NCBI GenBank assembly: GCA_937884755.1
Contig: CAKZYJ010000375.1
Span: 1-45,028 of the forward strand
DNA from: an uncultured Flammeovirgaceae bacterium
GTDB lineage: Bacteria > Bacteroidota > Bacteroidia > Cytophagales > Cyclobacteriaceae
Length of the DNA stretch: 45,028 bases
Direction of reading: 5' to 3'
In this document: positions 22,921 to 31,353 of the stretch, one piece after another
Position numbering within the stretch: the stretch's first letter is position 1
Layout: each line of letters begins with the position of its first letter
The notes under the pieces: generated by a model
What the model was told of the DNA's origin: nothing
The model's input: the letters and a program-made list of their open reading frames with translations, nothing else
The model's database searches: none
Position numbers and translations under genes: made by a program

Positions 22921-24615
22921 TTAATATTGTTGAAAGTCGTTATCTGAAAAATCACCCTCGCCAAGCTCTATTTTAACACCGGTACCGTCCCCATTGGAGG
23001 TCTCTGCCTTAGTCATACGTCCACTATATGTGGCTGGACTTGGTGCTTCCCGGTACGCCTGATGCTTTCCTATACTTCTTTCATTCCCCTTTCGCACTGT
23101 TTTGGAAAGCACATTTTGATCAATTTTAAAGAAGCCTATCGCTGCCCTTAAGTTTTCCGCTTGTGAGGAAAGTTCATCTGAGCTGGCCGCCATTTGCTCT
23201 GCTCCAGCGGCATTTTGCTGAATCACCTGGTTAAATTGCTGAATGGAAGAATTCACCTGACCGGCACCTGAGTTCTGTTCAATGCTGGAAGCGGCTATTT
23301 CTTGTACTAGCTTAGCAGTGCTCTGAATATTCGGTACGATTTGCTCCAACAGCTTTCCTGATTTATCTGCTATGGAAACGCTGCTAGTGGAAAGCTCATT
23401 AATCTCAGAGGCCGCAAGCTGACTTCTTTCAGCCAACTTCCTCACTTCTGTAGCCACTACAGCAAACCCTTTTCCATGATCTCCAGCTCTGGCTGCTTCC
23501 ACTGCAGCATTGAGAGCCAGCAGGTTGGTCTGTCGGGCTATTTCTTCAATAATAGAGATCTTATCTGCAATCTTCCGCATCGACTCGACGGTATTGATTA
23601 CCGACCGACTTCCTTCCTGCATGTCATCAGAAGCTTTCAAAGCAATCTTTTCTGTCTGTTGTGCATTATCGGTATTCTGTTGAATGTTAGATGCCATCTG
23701 CTCCATGGATGAGGATATCTCCTCTGCAGAGGCAGCCTGTTCCTGAGAGCCCTGCGACATCGCTTGAGAAGTCGAGCTCATCTGAATACTGGCCGAAGCT
23801 ATATTATCTGAAGAGGTACTTACAAACGACATCACTTCTTTAAGTTTAATTACCATTCTGTTCATCATTTCCAAAAGCTCCCCGATCTCATCATTAGAGT
23901 TATTCTTTATTTCGACGGTCAAATCACCTTCCGAAACTGCACTCACTACCTCACGTGCCCGGCCGATGGAAGACAACACCGAGCGGATGATCCATACGGA
24001 GACCACTATTGATAAAATGATACTCACTGCTAGCAGAATGAGCATGTTAGAAGCGGCATCCTGGGCTTGAACATTGACATCCGCCTTTGCTTGGTCTAAT
24101 GCATTTGTGTTTTTGGTGACCAGTTGAGACAGCGTTCGGATTGACTTCATGGCAGCAGCCCGCGCTTCTGTTACTGAAATGGTAGAAGCGACCTGATTTG
24201 CCGAATCCGTATTTACGAGACCGGCTGCTTTTATTTTATCAAAGGCTTTTTGGTAGTCACTCCAACTGTCCCCAAAGTCTTCTAAGATTTGAATACCACG
24301 CTCATCTGATATACTTCTTACCACTTCTATAGCGGTAAGCATTTCTTCGGTGCGGTCTGCAATTTCTTGTAAATAGGCCTGCTTTTCTGAAAGCCTTTTC
24401 TCTAATAAAAAGTCCTTTTCTCTTTTGGTAATCAGTTGGATGAGTTCCGCCGCTCTTTGTGAGTTTACAATCCTTTTGACCTGGATATCCACCAATCCGT
24501 TCAAATTAACACTCATTTCGGATAAGTTGGATTTTCCAAGAAAATAAATCCCTGTGGCTAAAATGATCAGCAGAGAAAACCCGGTGATCAACCTTGCTTT
24601 AATAGTAAGTTTCAT
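22921..24615 (-). CDS. Methyl-accepting chemotaxis protein
   Basis: This 564-residue transmembrane receptor has TM1 at about residues 11-28, a four-helix-bundle-like periplasmic part (about 30-190) and TM2 ([20 protein letters not shown]). A HAMP domain with [20 protein letters not shown] follows, then a long coiled signalling domain with the hairpin tip [19 protein letters not shown]. Gln/Glu-rich methylation helices flank the tip. It is the only MCP in the window and is encoded between cheW and cheR, so it is probably the dedicated receptor of this array. The ligand is unknown; a 4HB-type sensor often responds to small polar compounds or to partner proteins. Confidence 0.95.
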   Translation of the reverse strand: MKLTIKARLITGFSLLIILATGIYFLGKSNLSEMSVNLNGLVDIQVKRIVNSQRAAELIQLITKREKDFLLEKRLSEKQAYLQEIADRTEEMLTAIEVVRSISDERGIQILEDFGDSWSDYQKAFDKIKAAGLVNTDSANQVASTISVTEARAAAMKSIRTLSQLVTKNTNALDQAKADVNVQAQDAASNMLILLAVSIILSIVVSVWIIRSVLSSIGRAREVVSAVSEGDLTVEIKNNSNDEIGELLEMMNRMVIKLKEVMSFVSTSSDNIASASIQMSSTSQAMSQGSQEQAASAEEISSSMEQMASNIQQNTDNAQQTEKIALKASDDMQEGSRSVINTVESMRKIADKISIIEEIARQTNLLALNAAVEAARAGDHGKGFAVVATEVRKLAERSQLAASEINELSTSSVSIADKSGKLLEQIVPNIQSTAKLVQEIAASSIEQNSGAGQVNSSIQQFNQVIQQNAAGAEQMAASSDELSSQAENLRAAIGFFKIDQNVLSKTVRKGNERSIGKHQAYREAPSPATYSGRMTKAETSNGDGTGVKIELGEGDFSDNDFQQY

Positions 24616-24660
24616 ATTGTTATTAAATAGGGTTAAAATTCATGTGAACCTCCTCCTAAA

Positions 24661-25200
24661 TCAGGCCTCGGTATTTTTCTTTTTAGTTACTGTCTTCTCT
24701 TTTGGTTTTTCTACGATTGTCGTATCTGACTCCTTGAGTATCGTAATTTCCTGGGAGCTAAATACTTTGTCCATGTCCAGCATTAGAATAAAGTTATCAT
24801 CCTGCTTGACCATGCCGGTAATAAGATCACTTCGATAGCCGGACTGAAAAGCTGGCGGATCTTGAATCTCTTGGTCTTCAATATCCAATACTGCCTGTAT
24901 GGCATCTACTAAAGCACCCAGCACAATTTCCTGATTATCCACCTCCACATTCAGAACCACAATACAGGTATCCACCGTATCTTCGATACCAGGCATTCCA
25001 AATTTTATCCGGGTGTCTATGACCGGGAGCACACGACCCCTCAGATTAATGACGCCTCTCATGAACTCCGGTGCCTGAGGGACTCTAGTGATCTTGGGTA
25101 CCTCTATAATTTCCAGAACCCGATTTACGGACGATCCAAAAATTTCATTATCGAGTTTGAAGGTCAGGTAAGATTGACTATTGATAACTGAGCTTTCCAT
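24661..25200 (-). CDS. cheW: CheW coupling protein
   Basis: This 179-residue CheW-like protein has YLTFKLDNEIFGSSVNRVLE, then IEVPKITRVPQAPEFMRGVI, and NLRGRVLPVIDTRIKFGMP, the standard CheW signature. The C-terminal tail after about residue 150 is Lys/Thr/Glu-rich (KEKTVTKKKNTEA) and likely disordered. CheW links the MCP to CheA in the chemosensory array. Its start lies inside the end of cheA, an overlap of 23 nt, and the MCP follows after 45 nt. Confidence 0.95.
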   Translation of the reverse strand: MESSVINSQSYLTFKLDNEIFGSSVNRVLEIIEVPKITRVPQAPEFMRGVINLRGRVLPVIDTRIKFGMPGIEDTVDTCIVVLNVEVDNQEIVLGALVDAIQAVLDIEDQEIQDPPAFQSGYRSDLITGMVKQDDNFILMLDMDKVFSSQEITILKESDTTIVEKPKEKTVTKKKNTEA

Positions 25201-27277
25201 AGCTTACATTATTTGATGATTCGTTTATCAATTTTTTTAAGAGCTTATTGATGTCGAATACCAGCGCCACTGTGCCATCACCAAGGATGGTGGCTCCGCT
25301 GAATTCTTCTTGATTGCGATACATATGTCCCAACGGTTTAAGTACGACTTGATGCTCCCCTATGATGGTGTCGACAGAAATACCTACTTCTTCTTCCATG
25401 AATTTCATCTTGATGATCTGATTCATCTTCGGAGAAGGTTTCAGACAGTGTAGCGCTTCTCTCAAATGAAATACCGGCATACGATTACCATCCAGAACTA
25501 AGTGTTGATGTACATCGGTAAGTAAAGTAGCGGGAACCTCATAACATTTATCCACCAGGTGCAAAGGGATAACGTAGGTATTTTCCCCAATTTCGACCAG
25601 AAGCCCGTCAATTATGGATAAGGTAAGAGGTAATCGGATGGTAAAGGAAGTTCCCTTCCCTTTTTCTGATTCTATGAAAACATCACCTTGAAGGTCTTCT
25701 ATACCGCGCTTCACTACGTCCATGCCTACACCGCGCCCACTGATATCACTTAACTCTACTGCCGTTGAAAAACCAGGCTTGAAGAGCAGTTGATATATTT
25801 CTTGTTCTGTAAGCTCGGTATCTTTTGTAATTATCATCTTATCAATGGCACGCTGTCGTACTTTATCCAGGTCAATACCGGCACCGTCATCGGATAACCG
25901 GATGATGACATTGGTACCGGAGTTATAAGCCTCGATACGAATCGTCCCTTTTTCTTTTTTTCCGTGTTTCCCTCGAACATCCTTGTGCTCAATGCCGTGA
26001 TCAATACAATTTCTCATAAGGTGTAGCAATGGGTCACTTAATTTTTCTATTATGGACTTGTCTAATTCCGTATCTGTACCCTCGGCAACTAACTCTATAT
26101 TTTTATCCAGCTCTTTGGATAGGTCTCTCACTAGCCTTTTAAAACGAATGACCAGCGTGTCGATCGGAATCAGGCAAATGGAGAAAGCATTATCTCTAAG
26201 CTTCCTGGTAATTTTTGCCATATTCTCCGTGATCGCCCCGAGTTCGGCCACTTCCAGTCCATTAACCAGCATACTCAAGCGAGCCTGGGTGGTGATCAAC
26301 TCGCTTATCTGGTTCATCAGCGTATCCAGTTTCTCTGAGGAGACTCTGATGCTAGAGACGGTTCCCGTTTTTATGGAATTGTTAGTATCAGCAGTTTCAG
26401 TGGCACTCTTTATTACAGTTTCTTTGGCTTTAGCATTTTCTAGTTTGGGATTCAATTTGTTCACCACTTTTTTAAGTTGCTCAAAATCCACAGGTCTCGC
26501 CTCATTTTGATGGGTCTTAATAAAGCTGTTGATGTCTTTTTTTATGAGTAAGTTGCTATCAGCAAGCCACTCGATCTGCAAATCACAAATGCCTTCAAAG
26601 AATAGAAACTCATTTTCTATGTCTTCTTTCGTCTTATCAGTGGCCAGCAGGACATCCCAAGACAAATAACTAACGTCGGGCCTAAACGTGTCTAGCGCCG
26701 GAATAGTATCATTAGACGCTACCACCCTGCATTTGCCTAACTGATGGAGTTCATCTATGACGTAGAGTGGGTTGTTACCATTGGTAAGCGCCTTATCGGC
26801 AGGAGCGAAATGGATGAAGTACGTTTTCAGGCTTTTAAATTTTGAAACCGCCTCATTCACGTCTTCAACCTTCGTCGTATTAGTACTTTCAGTATCCCCA
26901 TTACCCACGAGATTCAATACTTTTTGCTTCAGATCCTCATGAGTAGCCGTCAAGTGGGGTTGCGATACATGAGGATCATGTATCGCTTCTTTCAGGTGAT
27001 CTAAAGCATGTAATGTAATAGACAAAATGTCGTCATCCAACGCTTGGTCTCCGGATCGGACTCTGTCGTACACTGTTTCTAAGTGGTGTGTGAGCAGGCC
27101 AATCTTTTCCAAGCCGAACATATTGCTACTACCTTTGAAGGTATGCATTATGCGAAATACTTCTTCAATGGTTTTAGTATCGGCCCTGTCTTTTTCCAAG
27201 CATAGCAATGCATTTTCCAGACTATGAAGTAACTCAGTGGCCTCCTCTATATATATATGTCGAAACTTTTCGTCCAT
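25178..27277 (-). CDS. cheA: CheA chemotaxis sensor histidine kinase
   Basis: This 699-residue protein has the full CheA order. The Hpt domain carries His45 in FRIMHTFKGSSNMFG. A P2-like segment (about 145-240) includes YFIHFAPADKALTNGNNPLY. The dimerisation helices hold RVSSEKLDTLMNQISELITT. The HATPase domain has LMRNCIDHGIEH, SDDGAGID and GRGVGMDVV, and a C-terminal CheW-like domain (about 565-695) follows. The P2-like segment resembles those in CheA proteins of alternative-function Che systems. It abuts the upstream cheY with no gap and overlaps cheW. It should phosphorylate both CheY proteins and CheB. Confidence 0.97.
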   Translation of the reverse strand: MDEKFRHIYIEEATELLHSLENALLCLEKDRADTKTIEEVFRIMHTFKGSSNMFGLEKIGLLTHHLETVYDRVRSGDQALDDDILSITLHALDHLKEAIHDPHVSQPHLTATHEDLKQKVLNLVGNGDTESTNTTKVEDVNEAVSKFKSLKTYFIHFAPADKALTNGNNPLYVIDELHQLGKCRVVASNDTIPALDTFRPDVSYLSWDVLLATDKTKEDIENEFLFFEGICDLQIEWLADSNLLIKKDINSFIKTHQNEARPVDFEQLKKVVNKLNPKLENAKAKETVIKSATETADTNNSIKTGTVSSIRVSSEKLDTLMNQISELITTQARLSMLVNGLEVAELGAITENMAKITRKLRDNAFSICLIPIDTLVIRFKRLVRDLSKELDKNIELVAEGTDTELDKSIIEKLSDPLLHLMRNCIDHGIEHKDVRGKHGKKEKGTIRIEAYNSGTNVIIRLSDDGAGIDLDKVRQRAIDKMIITKDTELTEQEIYQLLFKPGFSTAVELSDISGRGVGMDVVKRGIEDLQGDVFIESEKGKGTSFTIRLPLTLSIIDGLLVEIGENTYVIPLHLVDKCYEVPATLLTDVHQHLVLDGNRMPVFHLREALHCLKPSPKMNQIIKMKFMEEEVGISVDTIIGEHQVVLKPLGHMYRNQEEFSGATILGDGTVALVFDINKLLKKLINESSNNVSYGKLSYQ

Positions 27278-27649
27278 TCAGCGTATGACTTTTCTTATCA
27301 CTGACATTAACTTTTCTTCATTAAATGGTTTGACCATCCAGCCTGTGGCTCCAGCCTGACGCGCTTCATTCTTATGATTAATCTGAGTCTCAGTGGTGAG
27401 TAATATGATTGGCAAGTATTGATATTGGGATCTGCTTCTGACTGCCCTTATCATAGATATCCCATCCAGGTTGGGCATATGATAGTCCGTAATTACAAAA
27501 TCAATCTCACGACCGTCGAAATATTGAAGGGCATCAGTTCCATCGCAACCCAGGAGCGTATTATATCCTATTTTTTCGAGCGACTGCTTTAAGAGGTATC
27601 TGATACTCTCCGAATCATCAACGATCAGTATGGTCTTATTTTTTGTCAT
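27278..27649 (-). CDS. cheY: CheY-like response regulator upstream of cheA
   Basis: The ATG at 27649 gives 123 residues starting MTKNKTILIVDDSESIRYLL; an in-frame start at 27694 would overlap the STAS gene by 59 nt and adds no domain. Phospho-acceptor Asp55 lies in VITDYHMPNLDG, the switch Thr in ILLTTETQ and the Lys in WMVKPFNEEK. It overlaps the STAS gene end by 14 nt and abuts cheA directly. With the other CheY at 18341-18712 it gives the pathway two single-domain receivers, one of which may be a phosphate sink. Confidence 0.92.
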   Translation of the reverse strand: MTKNKTILIVDDSESIRYLLKQSLEKIGYNTLLGCDGTDALQYFDGREIDFVITDYHMPNLDGISMIRAVRSRSQYQYLPIILLTTETQINHKNEARQAGATGWMVKPFNEEKLMSVIRKVIR

Positions 27650-28022
27650 GATCAAATGTCGTGATGTTATATCCTTCCTTCTCCAATTGGGCAAGTAGCC
27701 CAGTGTATTTCAGTAATTGAGCAACGTCCGTATTTAATTCGATCGTAGCGCTTTTAATTTTTTCTTTCATGGTGCGCTGTACTGAGAATAATATCTGCAC
27801 GAAGGCTACGTCTATAGCAGTCACTTTTTCCAACTTGATTTCTACTTCTTGCCCGGCCTCGAACCTGCTTTTTGCCTCTTTAGTAAAGGCTAAAGCCTGC
27901 TTTATGAAAAGGTCTCCTGTATATGAAAGAAGGATTTGTTGGCTATCCCGTTTTACTTTACTTTCCTTCGTAGAAGCATTAGGTAGAACTTTATCCTTTA
28001 CAAGATTATTTCCCAGGGCCAT
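27636..28022 (-). CDS. STAS-domain protein heading the Che operon
   Basis: This 128-residue protein has a disordered N-terminus of about 25 residues followed by a STAS-like fold: ILLSYTGDLFIKQALAFTKE, VEIKLEKVTAIDVAFVQILF, and a final helix/strand (LLKYTGLLAQLEKEGYNITT). The usual phosphorylated Ser after the Asp (DxSG) is replaced by Val (IDVAF), so it may be a non-phosphorylated scaffold STAS, as seen in several Che and Mla proteins. It is first in the unit and overlaps cheY by 14 nt. Direct repeat copy B lies 97 nt upstream. Confidence 0.7.
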   Translation of the reverse strand: MALGNNLVKDKVLPNASTKESKVKRDSQQILLSYTGDLFIKQALAFTKEAKSRFEAGQEVEIKLEKVTAIDVAFVQILFSVQRTMKEKIKSATIELNTDVAQLLKYTGLLAQLEKEGYNITTFDHDKK

Positions 28023-28118
28023 ATTCTTTCTGCTTTAAATTGAGTAATATTTCACTGTAGAAATTATTATAGTCAATAGCACTTTGTGAATCCGGCATAT
28101 ACTCCAAAACAATACAGC

Positions 28119-28296
28119 TTCATCTCTTGAATATCAGAGGATGAAGCTGCTTTCTTTCTGGTGGCAAATGCGATAGATAGACTTTTCTGCTGCTTTCATA
28201 GCGGTCGTATTTGTTATTTGTGGATTGATAAAGGTTGACGAAATACAATTACTGTATCTTGTAATAACAAATGTCATAAAACTTGTATTGAAAGAG
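28119..28296. repeat. Direct repeat copy B (about 178 bp) upstream of the STAS gene
   Basis: This is the partner of 18165-18341, in the same orientation and about 9,954 nt away. On the minus strand it carries ATG at 28199 (MKAAEKS), a 4-nt insertion (TCTATCTATC) that shifts the frame, then RKKAASSSDIQEMK before the sequence diverges from copy A. It sits 97 nt before the STAS start, so both copies lie just ahead of a chemosensory transcription unit. Confidence 0.8.
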
Positions 28297-28448
28297 CAAA
28301 GCAATATAGTTTACACAAGAAACAGGTAATGTATTTTTTCTTTTACCTCAATAGCGTTAGTGCTTCTGAGAAGGGCTTCATTGATTAGTTAAAAATTGAA
28401 TTGTAATATTTAAATTTTTATGCGACACTCTTGCGTTGGAGAAGATTA

Positions 28449-28470
28449 AAACTACTCTTTTAAGTAGTTT
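28449..28470. repeat. 8-bp inverted repeat
   Basis: AAACTACT, a 6-nt spacer (CTTTTA) and AGTAGTTT form a perfect 8-bp stem in the gap upstream of the Che operon. It is a possible operator or transcript hairpin; the function is unknown. Confidence 0.35.
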
Positions 28471-28570
28471 CACTTAGATAGTATTACCACTACCCTGGGT
28501 TATTAATTGGGCGTAATGTTGCTTAGATCAATAGCACAAAACTTTATAATATTGCAACAAGGATGGAATT

Positions 28571-28598
28571 TAGTACTACCCAATAATGGGTAGTACTA
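28571..28598. repeat. 11-bp perfect hairpin
   Basis: TAGTACTACCC-AATAAT-GGGTAGTACTA is a perfect 11-bp inverted repeat with a 6-nt loop. It lies 107 nt past the 3' end of the leftward HAD gene. T-rich sequence follows it only on the plus strand, so it is not a standard terminator for the HAD gene. It could be a binding site or an RNA hairpin. Confidence 0.5.
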
Positions 28599-28641
28599 GA
28601 GAACATTTTAATTTTTGATCTGATTCAGGCATAAAAAGCGC

Positions 28642-28660
28642 CGTATCTGTACCTGATACG
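28642..28660. repeat. 6-bp inverted repeat after the HAD gene
   Basis: CGTATC-7-GATACG lies 45 nt past the HAD gene stop, on its downstream side. It may contribute to transcription termination; it is too short to be sure. Confidence 0.3.
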
Positions 28661-28704
28661 ACTAATGCTACAGGATATAGAGTAGTGAGAATTGGGCTTG
28701 TTCG

Positions 28705-29109
28705 TCAACCGAATATCCGCTGAAACAGTCCCTTGGGGCGCATGTCCTCTTCGGGTAGTTCATCATCAGGCTTAAGTGCGTTCCACACCCGATCCCAACC
28801 AGGGAAGCCACCCAGATTACGATCATCGATATACAGGTCGGCTACTATTTTGGGGCTATCTTCTGAAGTAAGTGGCTCGTCGGGAAAGTTGCTGTTGATA
28901 GCATAGAACTCTACCCCATTTTCTCGGCAGAAATCTACTGCTTCCTGTAGTCGCTGACCCTTACGGCAGGTCCATAGAATCAAGCGATGACGTTCCTCTC
29001 GAAGGGCTTTAAGTGTTTCAAAGGCAAATAACTGAGGTTTCCCAATACGCGGGTAGGCATCTTCCACCACCGTTCCGTCAAAATCTACCGCAATAATTAA
29101 TGATCGCAT
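28705..29109 (-). CDS. HAD-like hydrolase (BT0820-type)
   Basis: This 134-residue HAD-superfamily protein has the nucleophile motif AVDFDGTVVE (DxDGT), LILWTCRKGQRL with the motif-II Thr, and ADLYIDDRNLGG as the acidic motif. It is short and capless, like the small BT0820-type group of Bacteroidota, probably a phosphatase or nucleotidase of unknown substrate. The C-terminus is charged and proline-containing (DDELPEEDMRPKGLFQRIFG). It is divergent from the TetR regulator, with two GTTCA-type inverted repeats in between, so it may be under TetR control. Confidence 0.8.
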   Translation of the reverse strand: MRSLIIAVDFDGTVVEDAYPRIGKPQLFAFETLKALREERHRLILWTCRKGQRLQEAVDFCRENGVEFYAINSNFPDEPLTSEDSPKIVADLYIDDRNLGGFPGWDRVWNALKPDDELPEEDMRPKGLFQRIFG

Positions 29110-29145
29110 AGCTTAAGTCTTTTCTATTCCAAGCAGGTAACGTAC

Positions 29146-29155
29146 TGAACGTTCA
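29146..29155. promoter_or_regulatory. Candidate TetR half-site palindrome near the HAD start
   Basis: TGAACGTTCA is a perfect 10-bp palindrome 36 nt upstream of the HAD start. It uses the same TGAAC/GTTCA half-sites as the stronger candidate at 29246-29261. A further GTTCAA follows at 29161. Confidence 0.35.
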
Positions 29156-29245
29156 AACATGTTCAACCTGCTTCACTATTTTTACTTTTTATAGCAAATA
29201 TACAGGATTTGCCTTGAGATTCACTCGGCAAATGCATAATCTTAC

Positions 29246-29261
29246 CTGAACAACAGTTCAG
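29246..29261. promoter_or_regulatory. Candidate TetR autoregulatory operator
   Basis: CTGAAC-AACA-GTTCAG is a perfect 6-bp inverted repeat with a 4-nt spacer, ending 6 nt before the TetR start codon. The TGAAC-N4-GTTCA layout and position match many TetR-family operators. Binding here should block transcription or initiation of the regulator's own gene. Confidence 0.6.
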
Positions 29262-29267
29262 CTTACT

Positions 29268-29822
29268 ATGAATACCCGCAAGCGCCGACAGCAGATATTT
29301 AGTACCGCCCTTACACTGTTTAGCGAGAAAGGCTACGATCAAGCTTCTATGCGAGATATTGCTAGCCACGCTGGTATCTCGTTGGGGTTAACGTATAATT
29401 ACTTCAAAAATAAGGAAGCTCTGCTGATGGCTATTGTGGAATCTGGTATTGAACAGATTGAGCAAGACTGGCCTAACTACTCCGCCGAAAACCTTCAGCA
29501 GTGGCTAGTGCGCTACTTTACTATTCTGGAAAAATACCGTAATTACTGGCTATTGCTTCGTGCTCTTCGGCTACAATCATCGTTAACTCAGCAGTTGGAA
29601 GGTCACTTCGATGAACTAAATAACTTTATTATCGGCGATTTGGCGATTCTAATGCAGCAGAATGGACACAGTAAAGCCCTACCTGAGGCTATACTGTTGT
29701 ACGCTACGCTCGACGGTATGGCTACGCAATACTTCACCAATAAACGCTACCCGCTTAATAAAATGCTGGCGCTGCTGCAACGTAAATACGATCCGGCTAC
29801 TTCTCCGGCAGAAGCGCCTTAA
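29268..29822 (+). CDS. TetR-family transcriptional regulator
   Basis: This 184-residue protein has an N-terminal TetR helix-turn-helix: RRQQIFSTALTLFSEKGYDQ, then ASMRDIASHAGISLGLTYNY and FKNKEALL. The C-terminal part is helical, as expected for a ligand-binding and dimerisation domain (NYWLLLRALRLQSSL, LPEAILLYATLDGMATQYF). The ligand is unknown. A strong inverted repeat precedes the start. Its 3' end overlaps the convergent sulfatase gene by 26 nt. Confidence 0.9.
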   Translation: MNTRKRRQQIFSTALTLFSEKGYDQASMRDIASHAGISLGLTYNYFKNKEALLMAIVESGIEQIEQDWPNYSAENLQQWLVRYFTILEKYRNYWLLLRALRLQSSLTQQLEGHFDELNNFIIGDLAILMQQNGHSKALPEAILLYATLDGMATQYFTNKRYPLNKMLALLQRKYDPATSPAEAP

Positions 29823-31236
29823 GCTCTTCGGCTTTCTCCGCTTGTTCTTCGGCCAGATTGTTTGTTTCGGATAGGTCTTCCGCCAAGTTGTATAGTTCAT
29901 CTACTTCAGGGGCTGCTTCCTGTCCTTGATAACCATAACTTCTTCCGAGGCCGCCCCCACCGCCATCGCGAATAAACTTCCAGTTACCTTGTCGCACTAC
30001 GTTCTCACCGATAATCATTTCCGGCCGGATGGGTTCGGTCGCTTCGTTCTGAAAAGCCGGCAGCATATTGTAGCTGTCTTTACCGACCAAAGAACTACTA
30101 TCGCCCACTATGGCAGCCAGGGTAGCGTACATATCGGTAAAGCCCATCAGGTCGTCACGCTCAGTTCCGGCGGGAATTTTTCCCGGCCACTGGGCTACAA
30201 AGGGAATGCGGTGGCCGCCCTCCCAATGGTCAATTTTCATTCCCCGCAGCGAAGCGGTACTGCGGTGATCGAACTTTTCTACATCTTCAGCAAACCACAC
30301 CGGCCCGTTATCGCTGGTGAAAATGAACAGCGTATTTTCGGTGTACCCGAGCGATTCCAAGGTGTTGGCTATCTGCCCTACAGTATGGTCTACCTGTTTG
30401 GTAAAGTCGCCGTACTCACCTACTGAGGTAGTGCCGACAAATTCTTCGGTGGGTACCCAGGGAGTATGAGGTGCAGTGAGAGCGAGGTATAGAAAAAATG
30501 GTTGAGTCGCATCCTGGGCATGATGGCTTTCTATAAAGGAGATAGCTCGATCAGTAAATTTTGGCAGCACTTCCTCGTGACTAAAGCCAGGGGCCATATC
30601 GCCCCCCCGCCAGAACGCGCCTGAAATGCTCGTAGTAGCATCTTCGCTCTGGTTATCGGCTACGGTATCGGAAGGGGGGGCTACCGCCCGGTCACCTTCA
30701 ATATAGAAGTAGGGCGGAATATCCAACGAAGCGTGTATTCCGAAGAACTCATCAAAGCCCTGGTCTATCGGCCCACCCCGAAATTCCTGATCGGCCGGGA
30801 TGTTGCTCCAATCAATGTTATCAAAGCCTAAATGCCACTTGCCCACCATCCCGGTATGGTAGCCGTTCTCCTTCAGCAGTTCGGCGATGGTCTGCTGATC
30901 AGGATCAATCAACGCTCGCTCCCGCCAGTTGAGTTGGGTGCGGTAAGGGTACTGCCCGGTGATGAGTCCGTAGCGGGAGGGTACGCACCAAGGCCCGGGT
31001 GAGTGCGCGTCGGTAAACTTCACTCCGTTCTGGGCAATTTGGTCGATATGGGGAGTAGGTATTTTCGATTCGGGATTATAGCTGGCTGGGTCACCGTAGC
31101 CCATGTCATCGGCTAGGATAAAGACGATGTTGGGTAAAGCTGGTTGTTCTGTTTCGGATGATTCTTCGGATGCGGGTTGGCAGGCGAATAAGGTGGTGAA
31201 GATGAGGATAGTTAGTATTAGGTGTTTTTGGTACAT
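29797..31236 (-). CDS. Sulfatase lipoprotein (Cys-type, CVPSR)
   Basis: This 479-residue sulfatase has a lipoprotein signal (LTILIFTTLFAC, Cys19). The metal-binding start reads FILADDMGYGD. The maturation motif is GPWCVPSRYGLITG, with Cys84 to be converted to formylglycine, followed by VGKWHLGF, APHTPWVP and FTSDNGPVW. It resembles arylsulfatase A-like (S1) enzymes acting on sulfated polysaccharides. Formylglycine formation needs a maturase (FGE or anSME), not found in the window. A second, different sulfatase lies 221 nt upstream on the same strand. The 3' end overlaps the TetR gene. Confidence 0.92.
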   Translation of the reverse strand: MYQKHLILTILIFTTLFACQPASEESSETEQPALPNIVFILADDMGYGDPASYNPESKIPTPHIDQIAQNGVKFTDAHSPGPWCVPSRYGLITGQYPYRTQLNWRERALIDPDQQTIAELLKENGYHTGMVGKWHLGFDNIDWSNIPADQEFRGGPIDQGFDEFFGIHASLDIPPYFYIEGDRAVAPPSDTVADNQSEDATTSISGAFWRGGDMAPGFSHEEVLPKFTDRAISFIESHHAQDATQPFFLYLALTAPHTPWVPTEEFVGTTSVGEYGDFTKQVDHTVGQIANTLESLGYTENTLFIFTSDNGPVWFAEDVEKFDHRSTASLRGMKIDHWEGGHRIPFVAQWPGKIPAGTERDDLMGFTDMYATLAAIVGDSSSLVGKDSYNMLPAFQNEATEPIRPEMIIGENVVRQGNWKFIRDGGGGGLGRSYGYQGQEAAPEVDELYNLAEDLSETNNLAEEQAEKAEELKALLPEK

Positions 31237-31324
31237 AGTTTATTTTATATCGCGTATTGAATTAGCTCTATGGATTATTTATAAAGCTCAGATTTTACTG
31301 CTCTGCCCTTGGGCCGGGCGGGCC

Positions 31325-31353
31325 CTTACTTTTTCCATCGATGAAAAAGTAAG
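31325..31353. repeat. Palindromic dispersed-repeat-like element between the sulfatase genes
   Basis: CTTACTTTTTC, a 7-nt centre, and GAAAAAGTAAG form a perfect 11-bp stem. It is preceded by a G/C-rich block at about 31310-31324 and followed by AACTCGCTTCGCTCAGACAG (about 31376-31395). I recall similar blocks as interspersed repeats in Bacteroidota, with a plus-strand pseudo-peptide like LTFSIDEKVSKKSRK. This is a non-coding repeat rather than a gene; the recollection is not a database result. Confidence 0.55.

Larger units (their letters stand above)
28023..28704. other. 682-nt intergenic region upstream of the Che operon
   Basis: No convincing gene lies here. From left to right the region holds repeat copy B (28119-28296) and three inverted repeats (28449-28470, 28571-28598 and 28642-28660). 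It must contain the promoter of the leftward Che operon and the end of the leftward HAD gene. No clear TTG-N17-19-TAnnTTTG match was found next to copy B. Confidence 0.5.

Noticed and set aside
18165-28296. Che cluster as a transposon or integron bounded by the direct repeats
   Set aside because: No transposase, integrase, terminal inverted repeats or target duplication; base composition is like the flanks.
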